Source: Reticulitermes speratus (taxonomy: Eukaryota; Arthropoda; Insecta; Blattodea; Rhinotermitidae). Taken from it: a stretch of 64,000 nucleotides of DNA. Under the pieces are notes generated by a model. It searched no databases. It saw nothing but the letters and a program-made list of their open reading frames with translations, and was not told the origin of the DNA. Position numbers and translations under genes: made by a program. The DNA lies in NCBI GenBank assembly GCA_021186555.1, contig JAJKFL010000006.1:4430715-4494714 (forward strand), read 5' to 3'. Below are positions 1 to 12,800 of this stretch, piece by piece. The stretch's first letter is position 1. Each line of letters begins with the position of its first letter.

Positions 1-829
1 ATTCACAGGATCCTGGCATCTATCACGAGTACTGGCATAAGAGATAAAAATAAAAGCATAAAGAAACCTGTAGGTATAATGACAAACAATTGGGGACAGT
101 TTTCTCAAATGCAAGTAATGTACATATCCATGTGTCACTCACACTGCAGATAAAATAGTAGGAGCTTACACTTACCCTCAATATCCCTGGCCCCAGCAGT
201 ATATACTCCCTTATTCAATATCCAGTTCATGTAATAGTTTAGGCTCTTATGTAAAGAGGTAGTCTGAAGCATTTCATATGCCCCAAAATCATATGTAATT
301 CTCTGTATTTTACTACAGACTTCTAAAATTTAATCAAAATCTATCAAAGTGTTCAGAACTGAAAGACCAGGTAAACAAAGTGTTCATTATGCACTCGTTT
401 CATTACAAAAAAGCACAGGGAATATGAACAATACTGCCTTATGCATCTAACCTGAAGGTGGAGGCAGTAGGTTCTTCCAAATCAGTAGTAGCTTTCTATC
501 AGACTACATAGCACCACATCTCAAATGACAGTACTCTTCGTAGTTACTGCCATGAAAAACCTTGAAATCTCATGTGTAATGGACAGTTGAAAAGCAGCAA
601 AATCATATCTGCTCAGTCAAAAAATATTATCAGTTAACAGTACACCCATTTATTAAGAAAGCAACCTGTCATCAGTGTTAAAAGTACATTATATTTTCAA
701 AAGGAAAAGCAGTGAAAATAATTTTGAATAGCAATCATAAATGATAATTACAATTCCATGGAAAACTGACAAAAGTACAGAGAAAAAACTGACTGTATTT
801 CCTGCTTACATCAGAAAAGTATGACTTAC
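1..829. other. WDHD1 intron, no exon recognised
   Basis: This lies between the last visible WDHD1 exon (ending in a GTAAGT donor at 829) and exons beyond the window. I could not find the next exon on the minus strand. About 452-545 is a degraded copy of the palindromic dispersed repeat (GGAGGCAGTAGGTTCTTCC followed by ACTACATAGCACCACATCTC). Confidence 0.6.
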
Positions 830-3800
830 CGCAAATAACTTTATAACTGTCTCCTTTATGCCTCTGTCCAGGGCATCCTTATCACTATATGAACCAAGTC
901 CTATCTTGCAAATATCATCAACTGCTGCATATGCAAGTTGTGATCGCCAGAATTTCTCCTCCAAAAGGCTCTTCTCTGTTGCTGCCTCACACACTGGCAA
1001 CTGCAGAAAGTCTCACACATTAAAAAACTTGTCAAGAAAATTCTAAATTTAAGTCACCAAGATAGTTACAATATACCTTACATATCCTTCAGCCTCCAAG
1101 ATTAGGAAATAGCCTTGAACTTAAATAAAACTGGGAAAAAATATATGCATTAATGGGAATACATTGTGCAGATACTGTACACAGTTCTAAAGCAGGGTAA
1201 GAATATAAAATAATGTAGTGATACATACAGTGTAGGAAATATGCAAACTGTATACCAAGAGGGAAGACAAAAGAGACCAACGAAAGGAAATGGTGTACCA
1301 AAGGACTTAATAATTTATACGATTAGGATATTTAAATCAAGGATGATGAGTTGGCTGGACATGCAGGATTCATGAGGAATATGAGAAATGTAATCATTAG
1401 AAGTTCTTGGCTTAAAAGGGAGAATATAAAAATGGGTCTTAAAGAAGAAGAGTGTAAGGAAGGGAACTGGATTGAACTGGTTCAGGGCCGCATCTAATAA
1501 TGGACTTCCATAATGCAAAATGTCATTACAATTGACTCTGATGGACTGTGATCTTCAAACACTCATACAGGTAATGGAGCTCAATATTTAATATTTGCAA
1601 CATTAAAGTCTCACATGTCACTCTGTTCTAAAAATGCCAGCTACAAAAAAATAAGATCTTTTACCTGAAGTGGAATCTCAGTGACTGCTGGACGAGGAAC
1701 AGTAGGAGGATAATACGAGCCTTTACACAGGACACAGCGAACATTCTGGTAGTTCTCATTTATCCCAAGCACAAAATAATGATCAGATTTCCCTTTACAC
1801 TGCAACAGTTGTTCAGGTTATAAACAACTCTGTTATAAATTACCAAAAGGAACAAACAAGAAAACATAAATATACACGAATGAGTATGCATTACACTAAT
1901 TACCAAAATAAATATCACACTAGCATAGTCATGTATTGCCTGTGTCCCTGTGAACAGCTTTTTGTAAAACTCAATGACTTAAACAAATAAACTAATGAAT
2001 TAAATAAATAAACAAAATAAATTAGTGAAATTACATGAACTCAATAAATAAATAACTAAATACTGAATGAATGAAATGAAATAAAATAAAGTAATAAATT
2101 AAATGAATTAATAAAATAAACAATAATTAACCGCATAATTAAGCAATAAATAAAAGCTACTTAATAAGCAAATGATACATAAATAATTAATCTAATTAAT
2201 TAAACATATGGTTTAATTAACTAGTTTATATATGTATTTGTAGTTGAATTAGTGGCATATTAAAATGTGTACAAGTGAATATGTAACTATAGACAACAAG
2301 GTATACTCACATGTGTCTGAGTATCACAAACAGGCAGCCAGTAACCTTTCCTTGAAAACATGCGAATTGTTCCAGCTGAATCTAATGTAAATGGTGTTCC
2401 CTCATCAGAAAAGCCTGCCCACTTCAGAGTGGATTTTGGAGTCATAGAAAGTGGCTGAAAAGTTGTAACAGCCCGTAGCTCACATGAAGCCACTGAAAAT
2501 ATGACAAACCCGAGACTCTGGTCGCCTGGAAGACCTGCACAGTGAAGTAAGTAAAATCTTAGTCAATGCAACCACCAACCTCTTTGGTTTCTTTCTTCAG
2601 TTTAATATCACATTATAATTGCAAGAGTTAAGGCAATGTGGTGATAAGCTGCTAATTACAGTAAAAGCCCTATTTAATAAATTGCTGGGGGATTAGAATA
2701 TATTTCACTAAATCGAGATTTTCATTAAATGGAGGTTACATTGTTTATATGGAGCTATTGTCGGGACATGAAAAAATCATGACTAAATCCGGGTTTTCAC
2801 TAAATGCGGGAACATTAAATCGGGGTTTTACTGTAATGGCATACTTAATAGAACTGCAGAGAAGGCTGTACCAGTGTCTGATACATGCATTTTGTGAAAA
2901 CATTCTTTACCAGCCTTTTTATTCTATTACACCATGTAGGAAATGTGAGGTTCTCATAGCAGTAAGCATAAAATTACAGTCTTCTAGGATGCAATGCTGT
3001 GTAGTTGGTAGATGTAGTTGGCAGTTGGCACAAATCTGCAAGCTTGACCTACACTGCATGATGTTTCAGGAACAGTAAATACCACCATATACGAAAACAT
3101 ACGGCCAGGCACACTATATTTTATTTCCATGATCTAAGCCAAGCTTCTGGCTTATACTTGAAAGTCTGGTTGTAACCACCATCATCTCCCTTGCAGTCAT
3201 CTGCTTACCTACACTTACTCAACAGACAGCATGTATACTGATTTGCACTGGCTACCATACCAATGTTTCAGAGGAACCCATTGCCTCCATTTTCATGGTA
3301 CAAGAGTCAAGAGGTTCAATTCTGGGGACAGTGCACAAACTTGCTTCCCCCCACAGGAACATCGTATAAGACGTAAAGTTCTAACAGCTATGCTGGAAAT
3401 TAGTTAATCTCTAAGAACATCAAATTGCCAACATATCTGCTCTTACCCATGCCACTGTGGAAAATGACCAACAGTCTGTTTCTGTGACCAACAACACACA
3501 CTACAGGACCTGGCACGGAAATCACTTCTCGCTGTGTGCCTGCAACAGTGAACAGCCGCAGGTTTCTCGTGTCAGTAGCAACAGCAATCCAGCCCTTGCC
3601 AGCTGCAATTGCTAGGGCTTCTTCTCCTTCAGGTAGATCTACACTCCACTCTTTGTTGCCATCCCACGAATTAAGCAGCACACACACCACTTTGCTGTAC
3701 AAAGACATAAGCAGAAAATGACACATGCTCTCACTTGTCCTTATAAAAGTATTAGCGTCACAACTTTCAATGTAGCCTGTCAGCCAAACAGTCTTTCTAT

Positions 3801-6800
3801 AATCTCAGGGTCAGACACTAGATTCTGATACAGGTGTAGTTTAATGCCTGGTCAGACAGATGTATAGAGTGTTGTGCTCACAGTATAAACCCTTCGTCTC
3901 TAAAAAAGATACTGTACACGCCAAAATATAAGGTGAGAATGTTTCTGTACTCCATCATCTGAAAAGTGATGGTGGGGGGAAAGGACCATTATTTTCGTGC
4001 ACAAAATTTAAAATGTTCTCTACAGGTATTTTCCAGAAAATTCAAGACTGCGAAAGGGGATAATTTTTATGCAGTAAAACTTTGGGGATGTCAGAAACAG
4101 AAGGCCTCATCCCTGTTTCAGAGCCCATATTAACATGCAACGGACAAATGGGACAACACTGACCTATAAAATGCGTATCCCTTTCGCCCAGAACGGAAAA
4201 CATCGTCCCACAATAGGCATTTAAATCAAACAGTGTTCCGGCTGTGGCACAAATGTGGGACTTAAAAGGCTGTACACTAACAACACATTTGTCTGGAAAG
4301 CCAACAAAGATGACACATAGGACACTAAAAACCAACAAACTCACCACATTTCTGTGGTTTTATGTTAATGTCACTTAACAATTTTATTTAACCTAGCTAT
4401 TACAGGTTTCTGTGCAAGGATGGTTGTATACCCACCACTTAGAAAGCAGTTCTGTATTAAGCTGAGCTAACGTAATGATTCTCTCTTCTGTGACAATGGT
4501 TGATGCAACCATATCTATGTTGGGTACTGTGCACTGCCTGAGGTATATAGAACTTTTTTTGTTTTTTGCACTGCAGAGGCAGCTTTATCATACTGCAAGC
4601 CTGTAACTGCTAGGACATCCCATGACAGCTGCAGTGTTCAGGACAGCAATCACTATGTTATACACATGACATTTCAGTAATTACCTTGAAACTCATGTGT
4701 GAACATAGATCTTCTTTACATAATTAACACTATAATGTCTATAATTTCAACATGCAAGCTTGACAATTACCATCTCTAACTACAGTTTCTGCAGGTAACC
4801 CTTACGTTGGACCCATTCTCACACAACATGTCCAGCTGAACACAGAACCTTCTCACAGATTCTACCGATCTGCTCACAGTCGCACTGCTGCACCCACTTT
4901 GTAGTACTAAGTCCTGCGATCCCAGCGTTAATGCAGAACTGTTTGCAGTAGTTGATGATATCATCTATCGCACAGCAAACAATGATGGCCCCCACTCTAC
5001 TATATTCAGGTCCACATTAAAAAACTCTCTGTAGCTCTTATAGCCCTTGAGGGACACTATGGAAACATGATTTCTCAGAATGTGCACACCATATAACTGC
5101 ATTTGGTAAATATCAAGACTGCAGTACCAAATGAAGCATGGATATCTCTCATTGCCATTTATTTCTGCCATCTTCTGGTTGCATTTCTAACTACAAACAG
5201 CTCTACACTGTGCAGGTTGGTGCAGTAGCAACACCTAGAGCTGCATTCTGAAGGTGGACGGTTCAATTTTACGCCATGACATGGGCTGGCCAAAAGTTCT
5301 TTACGGTTTTCCTAAGTTCCTAAATGCAGATCTCAGGATAATCTCTCAATCAGGCCAAAAAGGTCCTAAATCCTTTTCAATACATCATTCACCAACCACC
5401 CTACCATTAAATGCTATAAAACTAAACTAACTAATCAAAGGTGCCGATCCCAGTGGCCGCGCGGTCTAAGCTGTGGGTCTACGGCCGCTCGCTTGCTGGG
5501 ATTGTGGGTTCGAATCCCGCCGGGGCATGGATGTCTGTCTCTTGTGAGTGTTGTGTGTTGTCAGGTAGAGGTCTCTGCGACGAGCTGGTCCCTCGTCCAG
5601 AGGAGTCCTACCGGGTGTGGTGTGTCTAAAGTGTGTGATCGCAAAACCTCGAAAAATGAGGAGGCCTAGGCCCCCTAGGGGCTGTCGAGCTGTAGAGAGA
5701 GAGAGAGAGAGAGAAAAAAAAATAATAATAATAATCAAAGGTCCAATAAATGTTTTATCACCAAGCAATATGTTCTTGACTTGACAACACAGATATGCTA
5801 ATCCTTTCCTGCAGATATACCTGGGAGTTTCATCCTGAATCTCAGAAGCCAAGGTTAAAACTTCATCAGTCAAGGTTGCCATGGTGTGTTTAAGAAAATT
5901 ATTAATGTGCAGAGAATGGTGCAAGGATGTGTCATGGAATTCCACATCAATAGAATTCCCATCTTCAGCGCTGTAACAACGTACAATGCCAATCGAGTTC
6001 CACACCTGCAAACCGGCACAACGGACGTTACACTTCTTAGCAAACATTCACTCACTGTACCTGCATGACTACAGACAACCTCCACTTTCAGGAAATGTAT
6101 CAGCAGAAATGCTCACAACTTCCCTCTGTGAGGATACAGCAGTCCTACTTCATTCACCTACTTCTCACACCAAAAATTCTCATTTTAAAATGTGCCTTGA
6201 CAATACTAGAACCTGCTAAATTTACCGTATATTCTCGAATCTAATCCGCACCTTTTTTACAGTTTTAGAGGGCTAAAAAATCAGATGCGGATTAGATTCG
6301 CGTGCGGATTAGATTCGCGGTCTAGAGCTGGATTTTGGAAAAATGATTGAGCTGCTGTACAATATAACAATAACGTAATTAACGTAATTAATAAACAACT
6401 TAAGAACAATATAATACAATAATCTATTATTTTATTATTTATTATTATAATTTATTATTCATCAGACTCGCCGTCATCACTCATAACTGAATCGTTATCC
6501 GTGCTCTCCACCAGTCACTATCATCTTTATCTTCAACATCGTCCTCCCATACAATGTCATCGCTGCCTTGTGTTTCCGCCATAGTCGAACGTTGCTTTCA
6601 TCAACTCCAAAAATTGCAGCGGCTTTGCGGTTTCCATTCTCCTCTGCGCACCGAATAACTTCACGTTTGAACTTTGCCGTATATGAGAGTCGTTTAGATT
6701 TCAGGTGTCCCTCTTCCATAACTATGGTACACGACAAATTGGAAAAGCACCTCCCACGTTTCAACAACTAAAGATCAGCTGGCTTCAGACGAGATTGCGC

Positions 6801-9800
6801 ACGTCTGTTGAGAAAGGCCCCGCCTCTATCGGTATGACTCATCGGCCACAGGCGTAGCATCGGATTTTAACGCATTGGTAACATCCAATATTATTCAATC
6901 AGTCGCCCCGTGGGCAAGGGGTGGTTGAATGAAAGGTGCGGATTAGAATCGCGAACTAACTTTTTTTCGTTTAAGAAGTCGCCAAAAACTGGGTGCGGAT
7001 TAGATTCGAGAATATACGGTATATACTTTTGTATGATAACTTAAAGACTTAGTGCGAAGTTAGGATATTTGCAGAACCATACTAATGAATTAACCCTTTC
7101 ATCATGTTGTTTAAAAAATTAGCATTTCACTATTTGTCCAGTTCTTACTGACATTTAACCTTATACCACCATTTTTAGAGAAATGACACATCACTGTAGA
7201 ACAGATTTTTTAAGTTTCACTTAAACCACTTTCCTTTCTGCTACTTTATAGATTCTGCATAACAAAACCCATTACTTCTTAAATTTACATTTTTTTTTAT
7301 AGAAATGAAAATTCAAACATTCTAAGATCATATAACATAAGCACTTCAGTGCTGGTATGAAGAAACCAATAACTGAAAAAGAATATTTGGGGTTTGTCCT
7401 GAGATGTTCATATTTTGAATGAGATTTTACTAAGTTTTACTACACCAGAGCGGTGTATAGCCCTTTATGTTTACATCATACAATGTCAGGAGAAAAAAAA
7501 TGGATGAACAAATTGTTCCAGTTGTCTGTTTAACTAGTAACTCATGCTCAATTTGTATTGCAACTACATTAATTCAAGATTCTCACCATAAATCTATGCT
7601 GCAGGTGGACAGGTGTCGATGAAGGCTGGAATGGGGACTGAAGATCGCACGTTGGAACAACTGTTGCAACAGCACTCATTTTACTTTCATCATCATCATC
7701 TGTTACGTCAAAGAAACAACTTATGAAACGCCTGCATAGCATAAAGCTTCTGGTGCGTTCACGCCCTTTCATTTAATTATCTTAAAAGCCACAGAACTTA
7801 GACAAAAAGCATATTGGGCATTATGTGTGTTTCAACTTGTCTATAATATTTTCTCAAATCGTTTTTATCTCCAATAAATATGCAGCAAATTATGTATGAT
7901 TTACATGTCTGTAGATTGTCATGTAAAATGTCCATTCAACCAAACTTAATATGTGTTAACAAATTTAAATGGAACTCTCAAATACAAAATTCCATGAAAA
8001 CCCATTCCATGGTTCACAAGTTATTACATGCAGACACGGAGAAGCTCAGAGGTGCATTTTTGGAAATTTTCATTGCAAACGCACCAAAAACGTTACAAAG
8101 CCAAAGAAGACGAGTTACTACTTTGTCAGCATATTATTTCAATAAATGAAAATAAACACAGAAAATTTAATAAAATTTAACATAAGACTGCAAGATTGAA
8201 GTGACATATAAGGAAGTACATCCCACAGGATACATATTGTCCCTTCATTTGACATAAGAAAAATCAATGCTTTTCCTTTATAATTCTGGCCATGAATACA
8301 CATTTAGGAGCTGATCTACTGTATGAGAGGATAATATTAAGATGGATCTTAAAGAAGTGTGATGGAAGGGTGTGGACTGGATTCATCTGGCTCAGGATTG
8401 GGATTAGTGATAAGCTCTTGAGAACATGGTAATGAACCTTCAAAATCTATAAATTTCATGGAAATTTTTTGAACAAATAACAAACTATTAGTTTCTGAAG
8501 AAGAGGCTGATGCCATGGTATTAGTTTGATAAATGTGTACAGTAGTGCCCCCGTATCCGCGGGTGATACTTTCCAACACCTACCGCGGATGCCCGAAACC
8601 GCGGATAGTAGCAAACCATATATATAAGTCGTTTTTCATTTACATACATAACTATGATAAAGTTTAATTCATAAATTACGCACAATAAGACATTACCACT
8701 ATTAGGCTAGTGATCCTGGCACCACGAATGTGGACAGCGTGAATGCTAGAGGCTAACTGGATGCGAGTAAAGCGGGCCAGCATGGGTACAGAGGACAAAG
8801 AGAGATGAGTCATGTACTGAGTGTGACGGGGCAGAAGGTTTCACCATGTTACTCAGAATGGAGAGCAATTTGAAACTTATGAATTGTTTATTTCTGGAAT
8901 TTTCCATTTAATATTTTCGGGCTGCGGTAAACCGCGGATACCGAATCTGTGGATACGGGGGTTCTACTGTATTCGCGAAACATGCCAGCATACATATAGA
9001 CACTCTCCTCCCACACACCTGGACAATCCCTTCCGTGAAAATAAAACAATTCTATAGTTCTTGTTTCACTTTTGTAGTTGATCCAAACAGTTTGTAACAT
9101 ACCAAAACTCATACTGTTAAAATAAAGTGAGATGTCAGACCTCAGAAGGCTACCGTGGACTACTCATTCAGAATTACTAAACCCTTGCTCTGCTACAGAT
9201 GTCTATGTATGTTCTCTGACAGATTAAGTTGTGTTAACAGCTGGGTTACAGGCACAGACATCTGTCCATTGACAGTTCTTTATTCCAAATTAGTCACAAA
9301 ATCAACAGCATGACTAGGGTAAATGTGACTGTGTTGATGTATTTTCATACACATATCTGACTTTACCCACATGCATACACTGGGAATCTTGTGCTACTCA
9401 GGTTTTAAACATCCATTGGCCACCATAACATTCCTATTTTATGATCCCAATAACACAGGCAAGCAATGGTTTCTTTCCTGGGGAAATGGGGTTCAATTCC
9501 TGGCAGAGGCATAAATTTTTACCTTTTCTACAACACACATATCAGCTCTGTGGTCCAAGAAGCTTCCAATACAAAGTGTACAAGAGGCTCATTCCCCAAG
9601 GGTAAAACAATGGTTAAGAATCCACAGAGCTATATATCCACTCCCCCATACATCATCATGGCTTCATGCTTAATTAAACACTGGAACAACTTACCTTTAT
9701 CTCAGTGGTGCTCCACTGAGTGCATCAGTGTATTACAATAGAATTTAGCTGTTGTAAAGTAACAGGCAAAAAACGTTTCTTTGAATGCAAGATGAAAAAA

Positions 9801-12800
9801 TTCCTAGAAATCATGCGGGGTACTTTATTAGCAAAGGTCCTACTGAACTGCATAATTAATTGAGTCCTTCTTTATAATTTAATCATGCTAAAAGCGATTT
9901 ATTTGCATGTTAAATGTTTCATATACATTATGAAGCCCTTCTATCTCAAACTAGTTTAAAATCAAAATAAAATACTTTGTCACTTATTGAAAGGCATATT
10001 AAATCTGAGAAATGTTCTAAATTTATATATGCGCCATTGCAGACAGATTTCTCTCACCTGCATGGCTCATTTTGTCAATGCCTTCACAAATTCAGGCTGT
10101 GACAGTTCTGCTTTGATTTTATTCAAGGATATTGCATTTTCATTATCATCATCATCGTCATCATCCATATTCTGCTGCACCATTTCATCAACAGTCATAG
10201 TCTTCTCCTGAAACATGGGCATTAAAAATTGCTAAGTTCATTACCATCTTACAAATGCATGTATTTATATGAAATATTGTTTATGTCAAGAAGTACAAAC
10301 ATGTCAATGGTACAAAACTTTAAGGTTGTACCCAACACATGTAATGTAGAAGAGGTTTGTATTTAAGTAAAAAGTCCTTCACATAATAATAATAATAATA
10401 ATTCAATTCAATTCAATTCAGGTTTATTAATGTGCCGAGTCAACAGCCAAGCAATTACAGAAACAGCACAACATACAAACACAAATAACAATGGACAAGG
10501 AACAGGACAAAATAGACAAACACAACAAAACAAATAAATGAGCAAACAATGGTTTAATAATAATAATAATAATAATAATAACAACAACAACAACAGTGGT
10601 GGCGGTGTTAACAATGACGAAGATGGCAACAACAACAACAACAGATTTATAGAACAAAAATCTAAGCAATGAGTTCTGCTCACAATACTTCGTAACTAAA
10701 AACACAATGAACGATTAGTGTTAGACGATAGCTGTAAGAAGTGAATCCAAGACACAAATATATTTTCACATTTTCATAAAATAAAATTACTTCTTCATGC
10801 TTTCACGTAAAACTATATTAGACTTACAAATTTCATTACATGCAGGACGTGTGTTAATTTTCACACATATCAAGACAAGAGAGTGGCAAATAATTATGCA
10901 CAACAAAAAATCCAATAAACTTCATTAAAGGGCTGGTTTGAGGAGTTATTGTGCATTTGGGTCATCAGAATTACATGACTAAGACGAGAAAGATTCTGGA
11001 CTTCGGGAATGTTATGCCATGTCAACTGGTAAATATTCACTAATATTTCAGGGGAGTATAACACCTCTATCTTCAGGTTCAAGTATCAAGAAGAGTGCTT
11101 GACCTACTGCCCAGAACAACAGTGTTTGTGTGCCAGTTGACATGGCAAAACAACACAGAAGACTTCAATGTTCACCAGCACAGGCTTGAGAACCTCAAAC
11201 CTTGCAATGCAGATGATACAAGTTAAGACAGGTGCTGAAATAAAACTGTACGTGGAACTTTGCCAACACTGACTTACAGATGTGTCGCTGTCTCCAGAAG
11301 CAGCCGGTATGCAGTTTTCAAGAGTGCCCAGCTGACCCATCACATCACAATATGCAATCTCACCATTGCCACTTGGGTTCCAAGCTAGTCCACATATGCT
11401 GTATCCCCGATCATGTCGTATGCTCATAACACAGGTCTGAAGATTCACATTCCACACACAGATGTCCCCACCTGTTGTACAACCTGCCAAATGGTTCCCA
11501 CATGGTGAAAAGGTAGAGATGGAAAAATCCTGTAAACATCAAATTATTTATTTATTTATATATTATAATATATTCCAGAGATCCTTAATAGGTAACAAAC
11601 CATTGGATGTAGAATTTGTCATATACATAACAACATATAATGGTTCTATATAAACATAAATATAGAACTAGTCATTGCGTACATAAGGACAGGATCTCAT
11701 AAAACTTTCACATATTGTTTCATAAAATAAACAAATTCAGTATACAAAGAGAACAATGTCAGCATTACAAAACTTGGAAGGATCAAAAATCAGTTCAGTT
11801 TACTTAATAGAACAATGTGTACATTACAACAACTTGAGAAAGTCCACCATAATGGTAATTATGCTATAATTTAAAAAGATAAGCAACAGAAATTCATTAT
11901 ATATAAAATTTGTCGTGTGTATTAAAACATGCGTCTACAATGTCACAAAATAGAACAGATTCATAAAAAACAGAGTATGTCTAACAACAATTCATTACAT
12001 ACAAATTAATTTTCTTTGTAATTAAAATATTTATCTAATGTATAAAATGGATGTTGATGAAGAAAACCTTTCAGAGATGATTTCAATTGTTTGATATTGT
12101 GAGATAAATCCTTTATTTGACAAGGCAGCCTGTTATATACCTCGATGACAAAATAGTAAGGTCCGTTTTGATAAATAGATAAATGTGACAAGGGTTGAAA
12201 GAGGTTGGAGTTATTCCTAGTATTGATGGTATTTATCTCAAAATTTATCTTAAAATGTTTTTATTGTTAACCACAAAAAGTACAAGCGACAGTATATAGT
12301 GAGATCGCAGTGTTAACACTTTTAATATTTTAAAGAGTTCTTTACAAGAATCTGAAACAAATGTGCTCAGAATATTTTAAAGGTAGATTATAAGGAAAAT
12401 ATATGGACACGTAAAAGAAGGAAAATAATACAGGATATGAATAAACAAGGAGATCAGGCAGGCAGCATCCAGAGAGCATCAGGAATGGAGGATGATTGTA
12501 TTGGAAGCCAAGGTCCACAACAGATTGTAATGCTTGAGGAGGAGGAGAAGAAAAAGTGCTACTTTGTCCACAACCAATCACACATGGAGTTCTGTGGTAC
12601 GGAACCCAAGCCCATGAGATACAAAAATGGCAAGTAATTACCTGAACTACGGTAACACATTACCTTACATGTGTAATAATTCTAAAGAGGGTAACACACA
12701 GTAAAAAAATTGTGCATATACAGTAAAACCCCTATTTAATGAATTGCTGGGGGATTAGAATATATTTCACTAAATCGAGGTTTTCATTAAATGGAGGTTT

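Noticed and set aside
161..240. Possible next WDHD1 exon on the minus strand ending at a GTAAGT near 175
   Set aside because: The upstream reading (MNWILNKGVYTAGARDIE) does not match the WDHD1 C-terminal part and stops occur soon upstream.
5441..5629. tRNA gene near 5.45 kb
   Set aside because: The tRNA-like box A and B belong to a SINE with clear target-site duplications; there is no mature tRNA cloverleaf with an acceptor end.
10408..10705. Two leucine/isoleucine-rich minus-strand frames resembling membrane proteins
   Set aside because: They are translations of AAT/AAC microsatellites and a LINE 3' UTR fragment; no real membrane protein.
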